64,000 bases of DNA from Joostella atrarenae (GCF_021764745.1 NZ_JAETXX010000010.1:62001-126000), one strand, 5' to 3'. Shown: positions 8,574-17,552, counted from the first letter of the stretch. The notes: generated by a model from the sequence alone, not told the origin. Numbers and translations: made by a program.

Positions 8574-9452
8574 TTATTCAAGGTGTTTATGCGCTTTATA
8601 AGAAGATCTTACCAAAGCTCCACTCTCTACGTGTCTGAATCCTAAGTCTAAACCAATCTCTTCGTATTTTTTAAATTGATCTGGAGTAATAAACTGTTTT
8701 ACAGGTAAATGCTTTTTTGAAGGCTGTAAATACTGACCTATAGTTACTACATCTACATTAGCATTTCTTAGATCGTGTAATGTTTCGATGACTTCATCTT
8801 CTTTTTCACCAAGACCAAGCATTATTCCCGACTTAGTTCTATTAATTCCTTGATCTTTTAAGTATTTTAAAACAGCAAGACTACGGTCGTATTTAGCTTG
8901 TATACGAACCTCACGAGTTAATCTTCTAACAGTTTCCATGTTATGAGAAACAACTTCTGGAGCTACTTCTACAATTCGATCTATATTACGTTCTACTCCT
9001 TGAAAGTCTGGAATTAGCGTTTCTAGAGTGGTAGTAGGATTCATTCTACGGATAGATTTAACAGTTTCTGCCCATATAATAGATCCCATGTCTTTTAAAT
9101 CGTCACGGTCTACAGAAGTTATAACAGCATGCTTTATGCTCATTATCTTGATGGAACGAGCTACTTTTTCAGGCTCTTCCCAGTCAATAGTATCTGGTCT
9201 CCCTGTTTTCACACCACAGAAACCACATGACCTTGTACAAACATTACCTAGGATCATAAAAGTTGCAGTTCCTTCACCCCAGCATTCTCCCATATTAGGG
9301 CAACTACCAGAGGTACAAATAGTATGAAGGTTATATTTATCAACTAAACCTCTTAACTCTGTATATTTCTTTCCAGTCGGTAACTTTACTCGTAACCATT
9401 TTGGTTTTCCTTTTTTAGGAGGAGCAATGCTACTTTCAGTATCTACACTCAT
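8574..9452 (-). CDS. lipA: Lipoyl synthase
   Basis: LipA (292 aa) is a radical SAM enzyme that inserts two sulfurs into octanoyl groups on E2 or GcvH proteins. The auxiliary cluster ligands are Cys46, Cys51 and Cys57 (C-x4-C-x5-C). The radical SAM cluster ligands are Cys72, Cys76 and Cys79 (C-x3-C-x2-C in 'CTRSCGFC'). The C-terminal '[11 protein letters not shown]' contains the conserved Ser of the R-S-S-Y motif that ligates the auxiliary cluster. Length is typical. The matching octanoyltransferase lipB is at 44.7 kb, and the glycine cleavage P protein, whose partner GcvH needs lipoyl, is at 34.4 kb. Confidence 0.97.
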   Translation of the reverse strand: MSVDTESSIAPPKKGKPKWLRVKLPTGKKYTELRGLVDKYNLHTICTSGSCPNMGECWGEGTATFMILGNVCTRSCGFCGVKTGRPDTIDWEEPEKVARSIKIMSIKHAVITSVDRDDLKDMGSIIWAETVKSIRRMNPTTTLETLIPDFQGVERNIDRIVEVAPEVVSHNMETVRRLTREVRIQAKYDRSLAVLKYLKDQGINRTKSGIMLGLGEKEDEVIETLHDLRNANVDVVTIGQYLQPSKKHLPVKQFITPDQFKKYEEIGLDLGFRHVESGALVRSSYKAHKHLE

Positions 9453-9469
9453 ATCGAAATTTTAGATGA

Positions 9470-9477
9470 CAAAGATA
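9470..9477 (-). promoter_or_regulatory. Promoter -7 element of lipA
   Basis: The minus strand reads TATCTTTG, an exact TANNTTTG match, 17 bp before the lipA start codon. No convincing -33 element is visible. Confidence 0.55.
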
Positions 9478-9535
9478 CGAAGTTAAGTTTGAAAATTAAG
9501 TGATCATAATTTAATTATGAATAGGGGATTTGTTT

Positions 9536-10750
9536 TTAGAGTGTGGTAAGATACCAAATAGAAAAACCTACTAAAAAAGCAATTCCAGCCCAGCTTAAAA
9601 AGTGCATGCCTTTGCTTGGTCTCCATTTTTTAGGCATATGTTTAGAGGTTACTAATTTGTAGTTTATAATTGCGTAAAATGGAGCAGTGACAAAAGATAA
9701 AATAGTGGCAATATCTATTAGTGTTTTCATTTCAGACATTAAAAAAAGCAATATGCAAATTGTCCCGATAGCAAGAATAATAATCCAGCTTATAGAAACA
9801 TGCTTCCCTTTAATATTAAATAAAAGCGCTGTACTTTTTGTCATAGCTCGTGGAGAAGCATCTAATGTAGTTAGTGTAGTGCTAAACATGGCAGTAAAAG
9901 CAGCAATTGCAATAATATAATAGGTTGAAGGCCCTAAAGTTTCGGTGTACATATTTATAAACTGAAAAGCGAATTGCGTTGCTCCGCTACTAAACTGCTC
10001 TTCCGTTTGATGCATTACTAAAGCCCCAAGACTAAGAAAGAATACACCTAGAATTATAGTGCTTAAATACCCAATATTAAAATCGGTTATGGATCGCTTT
10101 GTTTTATAAGATTTTAAAGTTTTCTTTTTCTCGATAGCCCATAAAGAATGCCAAACAGAAATATCTAAAGGAGCGGGCATCCATCCCATAAAGGCAATTA
10201 CAAATGCCAAGCCTGTAGCTTCTGTAGGTAATATTTGAGTGAAATCTATAGTTTCTGTAGTTCTTGTTACTGCTAAAATTATCGCAGTTAGTGTACAAAT
10301 TGTGAGCATCGTAATTATAACCTTCATAAGGTTGTCTAGGAGCTTGTACTTCCCTAAAATTAAAATGGTAATACAGATAATTGTAATGACGATACTCCAT
10401 AGTATCGGGTCGGCAGAAATACCAAATAAGTTAGAAGCTAATCCAGCTGTTACAATGGTTACTGCTGTTTGGATAGTAAACATAGTGGCTAGATTCAGTA
10501 TAAAATAGATATACAATACACCTTTGCCAAGTTTTTTATAGCCATCTAAAAGGCTTTCTCCAGTAGCCATTGCATAACGAGGTCCGTATTGAAAGAATGG
10601 ATATTTGAAAAGATGAGCTAATAGAAGTGCCCATAATAATCCGTAGCCGTAATCAGCTCCGGCGCGTGTGGATTGTACTAAATGTGATACACCAATAGCG
10701 GCTCCAGCAAATAATAGTCCTGGACCTAGTTTTTTAAGAAAGTCTTTCAA
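9536..10750 (-). CDS. Nramp-family membrane transporter lacking the canonical metal-binding motifs
   Basis: This 404-aa protein has about eleven membrane helices and the Nramp/SLC11 start 'GPGLLFAGAAIG'. The usual TM1 metal motif D-P-G-N is replaced by Gly20-Val21-Ser22-His23, and the TM6 motif M-P-H reads M189-P190-A191 ('GWMPAPLD'). In studied Nramp proteins the TM1 Asp and Asn and the TM6 Met bind Mn or Fe, so only the Met is kept. The fold assignment is firm. The cargo is uncertain and may not be a transition metal; Nramp-related Mg carriers are one precedent for altered motifs. It lies 51 bp downstream of an ECF sigma factor on the same strand and may be read from the same transcript. 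Confidence 0.8.
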   Translation of the reverse strand: MKDFLKKLGPGLLFAGAAIGVSHLVQSTRAGADYGYGLLWALLLAHLFKYPFFQYGPRYAMATGESLLDGYKKLGKGVLYIYFILNLATMFTIQTAVTIVTAGLASNLFGISADPILWSIVITIICITILILGKYKLLDNLMKVIITMLTICTLTAIILAVTRTTETIDFTQILPTEATGLAFVIAFMGWMPAPLDISVWHSLWAIEKKKTLKSYKTKRSITDFNIGYLSTIILGVFFLSLGALVMHQTEEQFSSGATQFAFQFINMYTETLGPSTYYIIAIAAFTAMFSTTLTTLDASPRAMTKSTALLFNIKGKHVSISWIIILAIGTICILLFLMSEMKTLIDIATILSFVTAPFYAIINYKLVTSKHMPKKWRPSKGMHFLSWAGIAFLVGFSIWYLTTL

Positions 10751-10801
10751 GTTGGTAATTTGGTTGCTTACTGATTATTTCGGGGTGAAAATAATAAAAT
10801 A

Positions 10802-11371
10802 TTATTTCTTTTTCTGATGTATTATTTCAGCAAGTAATTTTTTAGCTCTTAAGAGTTTTACTTTTACATTATTGAGTGGCTCATTTAATTCTTTAGCAAT
10901 TTCAGCATAAGACAATTCTTGAAAATATCTTAAGTTTATTACTTGTTGATAATGAGGTTTTAGTTTTTTTATGTGCTGAAGTAGGGTGGCAAGATTTTGT
11001 TCTGTAATTAAATTGTCTTCTGCAGTAGGAGTATCATCAGCAAGATTATAAATATTGTTTTCTTCTTGTTGAAAAGCTTTATGCGACAGTTCAGATTTTT
11101 TCTTTCGAACTAAATCTATATGTACATTCTTGGAGATTGTAATGAGCCATGTTTTAAATTCATAGTCCTCATTATACGTATTTATTTTATCGAAGGCTTT
11201 AGAGAAAGTTCTGATAGTAATATCCTCAGCTTCATTTTCATTTCTTGTACGCAATAATTGAAAGCTATAAACATCTACCCAGAATTTATTTAAGAGAAAG
11301 CTAAATGATTTTTGATCACCTTCTTTCGCATGATTAATATATTCTTGGATGTGTTTGGTTGTTTCTTGCAA
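10802..11371 (-). CDS. ECF-type RNA polymerase sigma factor
   Basis: This 189-aa sigma-70 family protein has region 2 ('NEAEDITIRTFSKAF', then 'FKTWLITISKNVHIDLVRKK') and region 4 with a helix-turn-helix ('QQVINLRYFQELSYAEIAKEL'). It should direct core polymerase to a small set of stress or envelope promoters. No anti-sigma gene adjoins it. Its neighbours are a small Cys-rich membrane protein upstream and the Nramp-like transporter downstream. Control is therefore not obvious from context. Confidence 0.92.
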   Translation of the reverse strand: MQETTKHIQEYINHAKEGDQKSFSFLLNKFWVDVYSFQLLRTRNENEAEDITIRTFSKAFDKINTYNEDYEFKTWLITISKNVHIDLVRKKKSELSHKAFQQEENNIYNLADDTPTAEDNLITEQNLATLLQHIKKLKPHYQQVINLRYFQELSYAEIAKELNEPLNNVKVKLLRAKKLLAEIIHQKKK

Positions 11372-11490
11372 TACAATTTTATTTTTTCGTTCCTAATAAA
11401 GATAATAAATTGATAATGGTAATAAGAAGGATACAACAAAATTCTTAAGAAGAATCAATCAAAAGATCTAAATATAATGGGAGCTAGAAT

Positions 11491-11694
11491 TTACTTTTGC
11501 TTGTTTTCAGCTTTACAATCTTGCTCATCTGGCATTTTTCCGCAAAAGCTACACGCTTCTCCTTCTGTGTTTAAAAATGGCGATTGACTAGCGCATGTTC
11601 CAGCAAATTTACCATCTTTTTTACCCCAGATTTTAATTGCAATTCCAGCAAAAGCTAAACCTAATAATACAATACTAATTAATAAAAGTTTCAT
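11491..11694 (-). CDS. Small membrane-anchored Cys-rich protein
   Basis: This 67-aa protein has an N-terminal hydrophobic helix (1-22) and then a soluble tail with four cysteines in 'FAGTCASQ', 'ACSFCGK' and 'EQDCKAE'. The 'C-x2-C ... C' arrangement resembles a metal or disulfide site facing the periplasm. From memory, similar small proteins recur in Flavobacteriaceae as 'membrane or secreted protein' without known function. It is transcribed toward the ECF sigma factor, with a gap of about 120 bp. Small size and lack of a known domain limit confidence in any role; that it is a real gene is supported by its promoter and signal-like helix. Confidence 0.7.
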   Translation of the reverse strand: MKLLLISIVLLGLAFAGIAIKIWGKKDGKFAGTCASQSPFLNTEGEACSFCGKMPDEQDCKAENKQK

Positions 11695-11768
11695 TTCTTG
11701 TTACTTTCTTTATGTAGTTAGACGTATGAGGTTTGCGAACATTTCATTTCACCTCGAAAAAGTCACTA

Positions 11769-11776
11769 CAAAGGTA
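11769..11776 (-). promoter_or_regulatory. Promoter -7 element for the small Cys-rich protein gene
   Basis: The minus strand reads TACCTTTG, an exact TANNTTTG match. It would give a leader of roughly 65 nt before the start at 11694. Confidence 0.5.
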
Positions 11777-11810
11777 CAAAACATCAGTATAAATAGGTAT
11801 AAAGCTATCT

Positions 11811-11847
11811 TAAAAATAAAACCCCTTAAGTTTTAGTTAAGGGGTTT
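11811..11847 (-). terminator. Terminator of the ECF sigma/anti-sigma operon
   Basis: The stem AAACCCCTTAA / TTAAGGGGTTT has a 7-nt loop and, on the minus strand, is followed by a T-rich tract (complement of TAAAAATAAAA). It lies 25 bp past the anti-sigma stop. Confidence 0.85.
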
Positions 11848-11871
11848 ATCAATTTTTATATGTGCTTTATG

Positions 11872-12660
11872 CTATTCGTCTTCTTCAATTTTAATATTAG
11901 CAACCTCACTATCTATAGAGGCAAAATCATTATTTCCTTTAGATTCTATAGTTATTTTATAGTTAGATGCATTGTCTTGAAATGGTAACGACATTAATTT
12001 TCTGTCAGCCTTTTCTAAAACACCCAAGCTTACCATTTCTCCATTTACCTCTGCCCACATTTTAAACTCTTTATCTTCTGGGAGTTTTGGCATTGATAAT
12101 ACATTGATGGCCGAAATTTTTTCTTTAGGATTTATATATGCTACAGATCTTAAGTTCTTTGCACGTTCATTACCATAAATCACATATTTACGTGTTTCAG
12201 GATCATTAAGAACAGCATATTTACTTTTCATATTTTCCAACTTAGAGTTGGTATTTATGATATCGCTTTTAAGGTTATCAATTTGAGTTGCAATTGTGCT
12301 CTTCTCGTTTGATAATAATTTGTTTTGCTTCCAAAGAGTAATTGTAGTGGCTCCAAAGAGGAAAGTAGTAATACAAGCAGCTACAAAATACCAAGGAATT
12401 CCTTTCTTTGGTGCGTTGAGTTCTTTTGTCTCAGATTTTAATTGAGCCAGTACATCCTCTTTTACGCTGATAGGAGCTTGTTTAGCATGTGCCTTAGCGT
12501 AGAGTTCCAAATTTTCTTGGAGTACTTCATATTCTTGTTGTACTTCTGGGTACGTGTCAAGATAATGTTCAACACGAACTTCTTCTTCATGAGTTGTTTC
12601 GCCTATCATGTAGCGTTCTAACAAATCACTTTCTAAAAATATTTTTATCTCGTCTTTCAT
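11872..12660 (-). CDS. Anti-sigma factor, RskA family
   Basis: This 262-aa protein has an N-terminal cytoplasmic anti-sigma segment ('LLERYMIGETTHEEEVRVEHYLDTYPEVQQEYE'-like region, about 13-45), one membrane helix near 88-108, a short coiled coil (about 115-150) and a periplasmic RskA C-terminal domain with 'KMWAEVNGEMVSLGVL'. RskA proteins hold their ECF sigma partner inactive until proteolysis. The sigma gene lies immediately upstream with a 4-bp gap, so the pair is co-transcribed and very likely cognate. The stimulus cannot be read from the sequence. Confidence 0.9.
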   Translation of the reverse strand: MKDEIKIFLESDLLERYMIGETTHEEEVRVEHYLDTYPEVQQEYEVLQENLELYAKAHAKQAPISVKEDVLAQLKSETKELNAPKKGIPWYFVAACITTFLFGATTITLWKQNKLLSNEKSTIATQIDNLKSDIINTNSKLENMKSKYAVLNDPETRKYVIYGNERAKNLRSVAYINPKEKISAINVLSMPKLPEDKEFKMWAEVNGEMVSLGVLEKADRKLMSLPFQDNASNYKITIESKGNNDFASIDSEVANIKIEEDE

Positions 12661-12664
12661 GGCT

Positions 12665-13231
12665 TTACTGAATTATCAAATAAAACAAAATAGCTATTAT
12701 AGCAGGATCATAGATTCGTCTTAACTCTCTAAGTCCAATTTTGAGTCGGGATTTGATAGTTCCTAGAGGGATGTCTAATGCTTCGCTGGCTTCTTGCTGA
12801 GTCATGCCTTGGAAGAATAAGGCTTCCATTACTATTTGATATTTATCGTCGAGCGTACTTAAATGCTTTTTAATATCAATATGGTCTGGGTTTACACTTT
12901 CAACTCCTAAATTATATACGTCTGAAACTTCGATTTGGATTTCCTGATTGCCTTTTAAATTTACACTTCTTATTTTATCGATTGCTGTATTTCGAGTAAT
13001 TCGAAACATCCACGTAAAAAGTTTTGACTTTTTAGCGTCGTAAGTGTCAATTTTTTTCCAGATTTTCATCAAGCTTATCTGAAGAACATCTTTGGCTAAA
13101 TCCTCGTCTTTAGTGATCTTAAGCGCAACTCCAAAAAGAGTATCACCATAATACTCATATAAAAGAGACATGCCTTTTTCATCTCCTTCATTTAGAAGTG
13201 TAATTATATTTTTTTCAAGAAGTTGACTCAT
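12665..13231 (-). CDS. ECF-type sigma factor paired with RskA-like anti-sigma (SigK-like)
   Basis: This 188-aa sigma factor has region 2 ('EDLAKDVLQISLMKIWKKID', then 'FTWMFRITRNTAIDKIR') and region 4 ('GMTQQEASEALDIPLGTIKSRLKIGLRELR'). Direct linkage to an RskA family gene places it in the SigK/RskA group of ECF pairs. The first gene of the operon, it starts with 125 bp of AT-rich sequence upstream, in which no exact TANNTTTG box was seen. Autoregulation by its own factor is therefore plausible but not shown. Confidence 0.92.
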   Translation of the reverse strand: MSQLLEKNIITLLNEGDEKGMSLLYEYYGDTLFGVALKITKDEDLAKDVLQISLMKIWKKIDTYDAKKSKLFTWMFRITRNTAIDKIRSVNLKGNQEIQIEVSDVYNLGVESVNPDHIDIKKHLSTLDDKYQIVMEALFFQGMTQQEASEALDIPLGTIKSRLKIGLRELRRIYDPAIIAILFYLIIQ

Positions 13232-13356
13232 GTAAATTTATGCTTGTAACATATAATAAAGATTTCCACAGAAGTTATATCTTAAAAATCTATGGGGCTC
13301 AAATTTATTAATTAAAACGATAAAATACACATGTACGTATATTTTATAGATGGCAA

Positions 13357-14379
13357 TTAATAAATATTAACTTCGGGTTCGATAGTGATACCGAATTTCT
13401 CTTTAACGCTTTTTTGTATTTTAAGAGCTAGATTCCATATTTCCTCTCCTGTTGCATTTCCGTAATTAACAAGAACAAGTGCTTGGTTTTTATGAACTCC
13501 AGCATCTCCAAATCTTTTTCCTTTAAAGCCACATTGCTCAATTAACCAACCTGCAGGAATTTTTATTTCAGAAGAAGAAACTATATAATGCGGAACAGCG
13601 GGATTTTTCTGTTGAAGTTCCTTGAAATCTGCATCACTAATAATCGGGTTTTTAAAAAAACTACCGCTATTTCCTAACTCTTTAGGGTCTGGGAGTTTAC
13701 TTTTACGAATGCTAATAACAGCATCAGAAACATCTTTAATAGAGGGAGTTGTAATATTTTGCTTCTCAAGCTCACTTTCAATCGCTCCATAAGAGATATT
13801 TATATTTTTAGGTTCCGATTTCAATTTAAAAGTAACAGACGTAATAATATATAATCCTTTGTTGTTTTTGAAGTAAGAATCTCGATAGCCAAATTCACAT
13901 GCTTCTTTAGAGAAAACTTTGGTTTCTAACGTTTTTGTGTTTAACGCTTCGCATGAATAAAAAACGTCTTTAAGTTCTACTCCATACGCGCCAATATTTT
14001 GTATTGGAGCAGTGCCAACATTCCCAGGAATCAAAGATAGATTTTCAATCCCTCCTAGATTATTATCTATTGCCCATAAAACAAATTCATGCCAATTTTC
14101 GCCTGCTTGTACTTTTATATAAGTGTAATCCTCATCTTTTTCAAGAATTTCTTTTCCTCTAAGATTAAGCTGTATTACCAATGCTTCAACACTTTTAGTT
14201 AAAAGCATATTACTGCCTCCTCCTAAAATAAATTTCTCAGGATACTCTTCTAAAGAGAGTACTTCCTTAAGCTTACTAACAGAGGAAACAGTAATAAAAT
14301 TTTTTGCATCTACATCTATTCCAAACGTATTGTATGGTTTTAATGAAATGTTGTGAGCAATGGTATTTTCTTTATGCAT
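13357..14379 (-). CDS. murB: UDP-N-acetylenolpyruvoylglucosamine reductase
   Basis: MurB (340 aa) reduces UDP-GlcNAc-enolpyruvate to UDP-MurNAc with FAD and NADPH, the second committed step of peptidoglycan synthesis. The FAD-binding segment 'FILGGGSNMLL' and 'GNVGTAPIQNIGAYG' are clear. 'GNSGSFFKNP' holds the proton-donor Ser, and 'EPEVNIY' at the end holds the conserved Glu. Its length fits the type I enzyme. The start overlaps the end of the upstream aminotransferase gene by 8 bp, so translation is probably coupled. Confidence 0.96.
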   Translation of the reverse strand: MHKENTIAHNISLKPYNTFGIDVDAKNFITVSSVSKLKEVLSLEEYPEKFILGGGSNMLLTKSVEALVIQLNLRGKEILEKDEDYTYIKVQAGENWHEFVLWAIDNNLGGIENLSLIPGNVGTAPIQNIGAYGVELKDVFYSCEALNTKTLETKVFSKEACEFGYRDSYFKNNKGLYIITSVTFKLKSEPKNINISYGAIESELEKQNITTPSIKDVSDAVISIRKSKLPDPKELGNSGSFFKNPIISDADFKELQQKNPAVPHYIVSSSEIKIPAGWLIEQCGFKGKRFGDAGVHKNQALVLVNYGNATGEEIWNLALKIQKSVKEKFGITIEPEVNIY

Positions 14380-15562
14380 TGTATTGCTTTAAAGCTTCTT
14401 TAAGGATAGAAACTGCTTTAATTAGATTCTCTTTCTTTAATACATAAGCAATACGAACCTGATCTTTTCCAATTCCAGGAGTAGAGTAGAAGCCAGCTGC
14501 AGGAGCTACCATTACAGTTTCTCCCTCCAATTGGAAATCTTCTAAAAGCCACTGTGCAAAGTCATCAGAATTTTCCACAGGTAACTGAGCGATACAGTAA
14601 AAAGCTCCTTGTGGTTTTGCTACAGTAACACCTTCGATCTTATTAAGTTCAGAAATCAAAAGATCTCTTCTCTCTACATATTCTTCAATTACTTCATCAA
14701 AATAACTTTGAGGTGTGTCTAAAGCAGCCTCACTAGCAATTAAAGCAAAAGAAGGAGGTGACAGCCTTGCTTGTGCAAATTTTAGAGCTGTAGTCATAAC
14801 TTCTTTATTTCTAGAAATCATACAGCCAATACGTGCGCCACACATACTGTAGCGTTTAGAAACAGAATCGACTACGATTGCATTTTTTTCTAATCCTTCT
14901 ACTTGTAATATAGAGTAATGCTCTGCGCCGTCATATGCAAACTCACGATATACTTCATCAGCAATTAAAAACAAATCGTGTTTTTTTACAATTACTGCTA
15001 ATTTTTGAATCTCTTCTTTGGTATAAAGATATCCAGTTGGATTCCCTGGGTTGCAAATTAAAATAGCTTTTGTTTTTGGAGTGATAAGCTTTTCGAAATC
15101 CTCGATTGGAGGCAAAGCAAAGTTATTGTCAATTTTAGACTCCACAGGAACAACTTTCACGCCAGAAGCAGTTGCAAAACCATTATAATTGGCATAAAAT
15201 GGTTCAGGAATAATAATTTCATCATCAATATCGGTAATCGTACCCATGGTAAACATAAGTGCTTCCGAGCCTCCGGTAGTAATAATTATCTCGTTCGGAT
15301 TTACATCGATATCTCTTCCGCCGTAATAATTAGCTAATTTTGTTCTATATTCTTCAGAACCTTCACTTCTACTATATTCAAGTATTTCTAGCGTGTTATT
15401 TTTAACAGCATCAAGAGCTACTTGTGGGGTTTTAATATCGGGTTGTCCAATATTTAAGTGAAATACATTTACTCCTCTTTTCTTAGCATCTTCTGCAAAG
15501 GGAACTAGCTTTCTTATTGGGGACTCAGGCATTTTAATACCTTTCTCAGAAATTGTTGGCAT
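14372..15562 (-). CDS. PLP-dependent aminotransferase, class I/II
   Basis: This 396-aa fold-type I aminotransferase is related to aspartate and alanine aminotransferases. Visible motifs are 'NIGQPDIKTP', 'ICNPGNPTGYL', 'LIADEVYREF', the PLP Lys in 'VVDSVSKRYSMCGARIG' and the substrate-carboxylate Arg near 'DQVRIAYVL'. The full-length gene is the first of a two-gene unit with murB. The substrate is not decided by the motifs; Asp, Ala or aromatic amino acids are possible. A 10-bp palindrome GCAAATTTGC lies at 15582-15591, about 20 bp upstream of the start. Confidence 0.9.
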   Translation of the reverse strand: MPTISEKGIKMPESPIRKLVPFAEDAKKRGVNVFHLNIGQPDIKTPQVALDAVKNNTLEILEYSRSEGSEEYRTKLANYYGGRDIDVNPNEIIITTGGSEALMFTMGTITDIDDEIIIPEPFYANYNGFATASGVKVVPVESKIDNNFALPPIEDFEKLITPKTKAILICNPGNPTGYLYTKEEIQKLAVIVKKHDLFLIADEVYREFAYDGAEHYSILQVEGLEKNAIVVDSVSKRYSMCGARIGCMISRNKEVMTTALKFAQARLSPPSFALIASEAALDTPQSYFDEVIEEYVERRDLLISELNKIEGVTVAKPQGAFYCIAQLPVENSDDFAQWLLEDFQLEGETVMVAPAAGFYSTPGIGKDQVRIAYVLKKENLIKAVSILKEALKQYNA

Positions 15563-15711
15563 ATCTCAAATTTTATGTGCTGCAAATTTGCGAAATATAT
15601 TTTATAATTCCTTATAAACAGAAGGTTCTTCTTAAGAGTGTTACATGTTAAATTTAATGAAGGGAAACGTTTTTTTTATTAAATTTATAAGAATACAACA
15701 AATTTAGGGAG

Positions 15712-17031
15712 ATGAAAAGGTTAAAGCATAGTTTTGTTTTATCAATATTCATCGTTTGCTTTATATCTTATGGTCAAGGTAACTTCTCTTTGAAAGATAA
15801 TGAGAAGTTCGAAAAAATAAGATTTGACTTTGTAAATAATCTTATCATATTGCCCATAGAAGTAAATGGTGTGGAACTCTCATTTATTCTAGATACTGGA
15901 GTTAACAAGCCAATTCTCTTCAATATTACTCCAGAAGATTCTATACAGATTAAAAACACCAAGGAAATCCACATTCGTGGGTTAGGAGGCGGTGATCCTA
16001 TAAATGCACTCCATTCTGAAGGCAATACTTTTAAGCTAGGGAATGTATTTAATTATAGTCAGGACTTTTATCTTATATCTGATAGTAATATAAATTTTTC
16101 GCCTCGGATAGGTTATAAGGTGCATGGGATTATTGGTTACGACTTACTGAAAAATTTTATTGTTGAAATTGACTATTCTTCAGAAAAAATTAAGTTTAGT
16201 AATGTCGATTCTTATAATTATAAAAACTGTAGAAAGTGTGAAACTCTACCTTTAGAGCTTGAAGATAGTAAGGCTTATGTGTATGCAGATATAAAACAAT
16301 TTACTTCTTTGGATAAAAAGAAAGTAAAATTACTTTTAGATACCGGTAGTTGCGATGCTATTTGGCTCTTTCAAAATACGGAAAAAGAAATTTCAGGACC
16401 TCTTAAATTTTTCGATGATTTCTTAGGGTTTGGTCTCAGTGGAAAAATACATGGCAAGCGAGCTAGAATTCAACGATTTTCTTTGGGCGATTTTCAGCTA
16501 AAAGAAGCTAAAGTCGCTTATCCTGATGCTACAGCATTGAAATATCTCACTTCATTGAGAGATAGAAATGGATCTATAGGTTCCGAAATACTAAGGCGGT
16601 TTGATTTAGTATTAGATTATCCCGGAGGAAAGATAACTTTTAAGAAAAACGGAAATTTTAAAGATCCTTTTAAATATAATATGAGTGGAATTGAGTTGCA
16701 GCATAACGGACTAAGAATGGTGAAAGCTATGGTTAATGAAGCTAACAACCTTGCTGACAATGGAAAGAAAATCTATTTACATGGGGAGTATGATTTTAAA
16801 CTTCATCCAGCTTTAGAGATTGCAGAATTACGAGCGGGAAGTCCAGCTGAGATTGTAGGTTTACGCCCAGGGGATGTGATTATGAAGGTTAATAATAGAG
16901 AAGTGCATGAGTATTCTTTACAAGAGGTGAGTGAGATGATAAATGAAAAAGTAGGGAAAAAAGTAATTGTAACGGTAGATAGAAACGGGTCAGAGTTGAA
17001 GTTTGCTTTTCAGTTAATGAAGGTGTTGTAA
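15712..17031 (+). CDS. Secreted aspartyl protease-like protein with two DTG motifs and a C-terminal PDZ domain
   Basis: This 439-aa protein has a signal peptide (about 1-22, ending 'ISYGQG'). Two retropepsin-like units each carry a catalytic triplet: 'FILDTGVN' (Asp61) and 'LLLDTGSC' (Asp210), with 'IIGYDLL' and 'IGSEILRRFDLVLDY' as the matching hydrophobic-Gly segments. A PDZ domain follows (about 345-437, 'AGSPAEIVGLRPGDVIMKVNN'). One chain could therefore form its own two-lobed active site, like pepsin, with the PDZ domain recognising C-termini. It is expected in the periplasm or at the outer membrane. Whether it is proteolytically active is unproven. It stands alone on the plus strand. 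Confidence 0.85.
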   Translation: MKRLKHSFVLSIFIVCFISYGQGNFSLKDNEKFEKIRFDFVNNLIILPIEVNGVELSFILDTGVNKPILFNITPEDSIQIKNTKEIHIRGLGGGDPINALHSEGNTFKLGNVFNYSQDFYLISDSNINFSPRIGYKVHGIIGYDLLKNFIVEIDYSSEKIKFSNVDSYNYKNCRKCETLPLELEDSKAYVYADIKQFTSLDKKKVKLLLDTGSCDAIWLFQNTEKEISGPLKFFDDFLGFGLSGKIHGKRARIQRFSLGDFQLKEAKVAYPDATALKYLTSLRDRNGSIGSEILRRFDLVLDYPGGKITFKKNGNFKDPFKYNMSGIELQHNGLRMVKAMVNEANNLADNGKKIYLHGEYDFKLHPALEIAELRAGSPAEIVGLRPGDVIMKVNNREVHEYSLQEVSEMINEKVGKKVIVTVDRNGSELKFAFQLMKVL

Positions 17032-17050
17032 TTATTGAAGTAGGCATAAA

Positions 17051-17082
17051 AAAAAGCGATTTCAATTTCTGAAATCGCTTTT
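17051..17082. terminator. Bidirectional terminator between the PDZ protease and DUF1573 genes
   Basis: A perfect stem AAAAAGCGATTTC / GAAATCGCTTTT with a 7-nt loop, A-rich on one side and T-rich on the other, lies between two convergent genes. Confidence 0.9.
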
Positions 17083-17107
17083 GTAATAGTTAAACTAAAA
17101 GTTTAAA

Positions 17108-17500
17108 TTATTTTCCCGAGCTATTAGCAAGTACAGTTCCTTTAATCTTAACAGCTACAGTAGGTGTTGCAGCATTAGATTCTACTGTAATAGTTTTTCT
17201 AATTGGTCCAACACGGTTTGTGTCATATTTAACCTCAATTACTCCAGTTTCTCCAGGAGCTACAGGTCCTTTAGGTTTTTTAGGGATTGTACATCCACAA
17301 CTAGACCTAACATTAGTAACAACTAAAGGCACAGCTCCAGTATTAGTGAATTCAAATACACGTACACCATCACTCCCTTTAGCGATCTCACCGTAGTCGA
17401 TCACATCTTGTTTAAATTCTATTTTAGCCGTTTTGTCTTGAGCTGTAGCTGCAAAGCTTATAACTCCAACAAATAAAAGCATAATTAATTTTTTCATCAT
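17108..17500 (-). CDS. DUF1573 domain secreted protein
   Basis: This 130-aa protein has a signal peptide (1-20, 'SFAATAQD') and a single Ig-like DUF1573 domain with 'DYGEIAKGSDGVRVFEFTN', 'SSCGCTIP' and 'PGETGVIEVKYDT'. Members are common in Bacteroidota and sit in the periplasm or on the surface; no activity is known. The 'SCGC' pair is a family hallmark. The gene is preceded by an unusually complete promoter (17522-17552), so it may be strongly expressed. ATGs at codons 1 and 2 are both possible starts. Confidence 0.88.
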   Translation of the reverse strand: MMKKLIMLLFVGVISFAATAQDKTAKIEFKQDVIDYGEIAKGSDGVRVFEFTNTGAVPLVVTNVRSSCGCTIPKKPKGPVAPGETGVIEVKYDTNRVGPIRKTITVESNAATPTVAVKIKGTVLANSSGK

Positions 17501-17521
17501 TTTTCAGATTTAAGTGAACAT

Positions 17522-17552
17522 CAAATTTAACTACTTTTAAGTAACCAGCAAA
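17522..17552 (-). promoter_or_regulatory. Full Bacteroidota promoter (-33/-7) of the DUF1573 gene
   Basis: On the minus strand TTTG (17552-17549) is followed after exactly 19 bp by TAAATTTG (17529-17522). This equals the consensus TTTG-N19-TANNTTTG. The start codon is 21 bp further on. It is the best promoter match found in the window. Confidence 0.8.

Noticed and set aside
10104-10400. 98-codon minus-strand frame inside the Nramp-like gene
   Set aside because: Same strand, different frame of a clear membrane-protein gene; Tyr/Asn-rich translation typical of frame-shifted AT-rich coding DNA.
15582-15591. Palindrome GCAAATTTGC upstream of the aminotransferase gene as an operator
   Set aside because: Only 10 bp and AT-rich; expected by chance many times in a window of this size.
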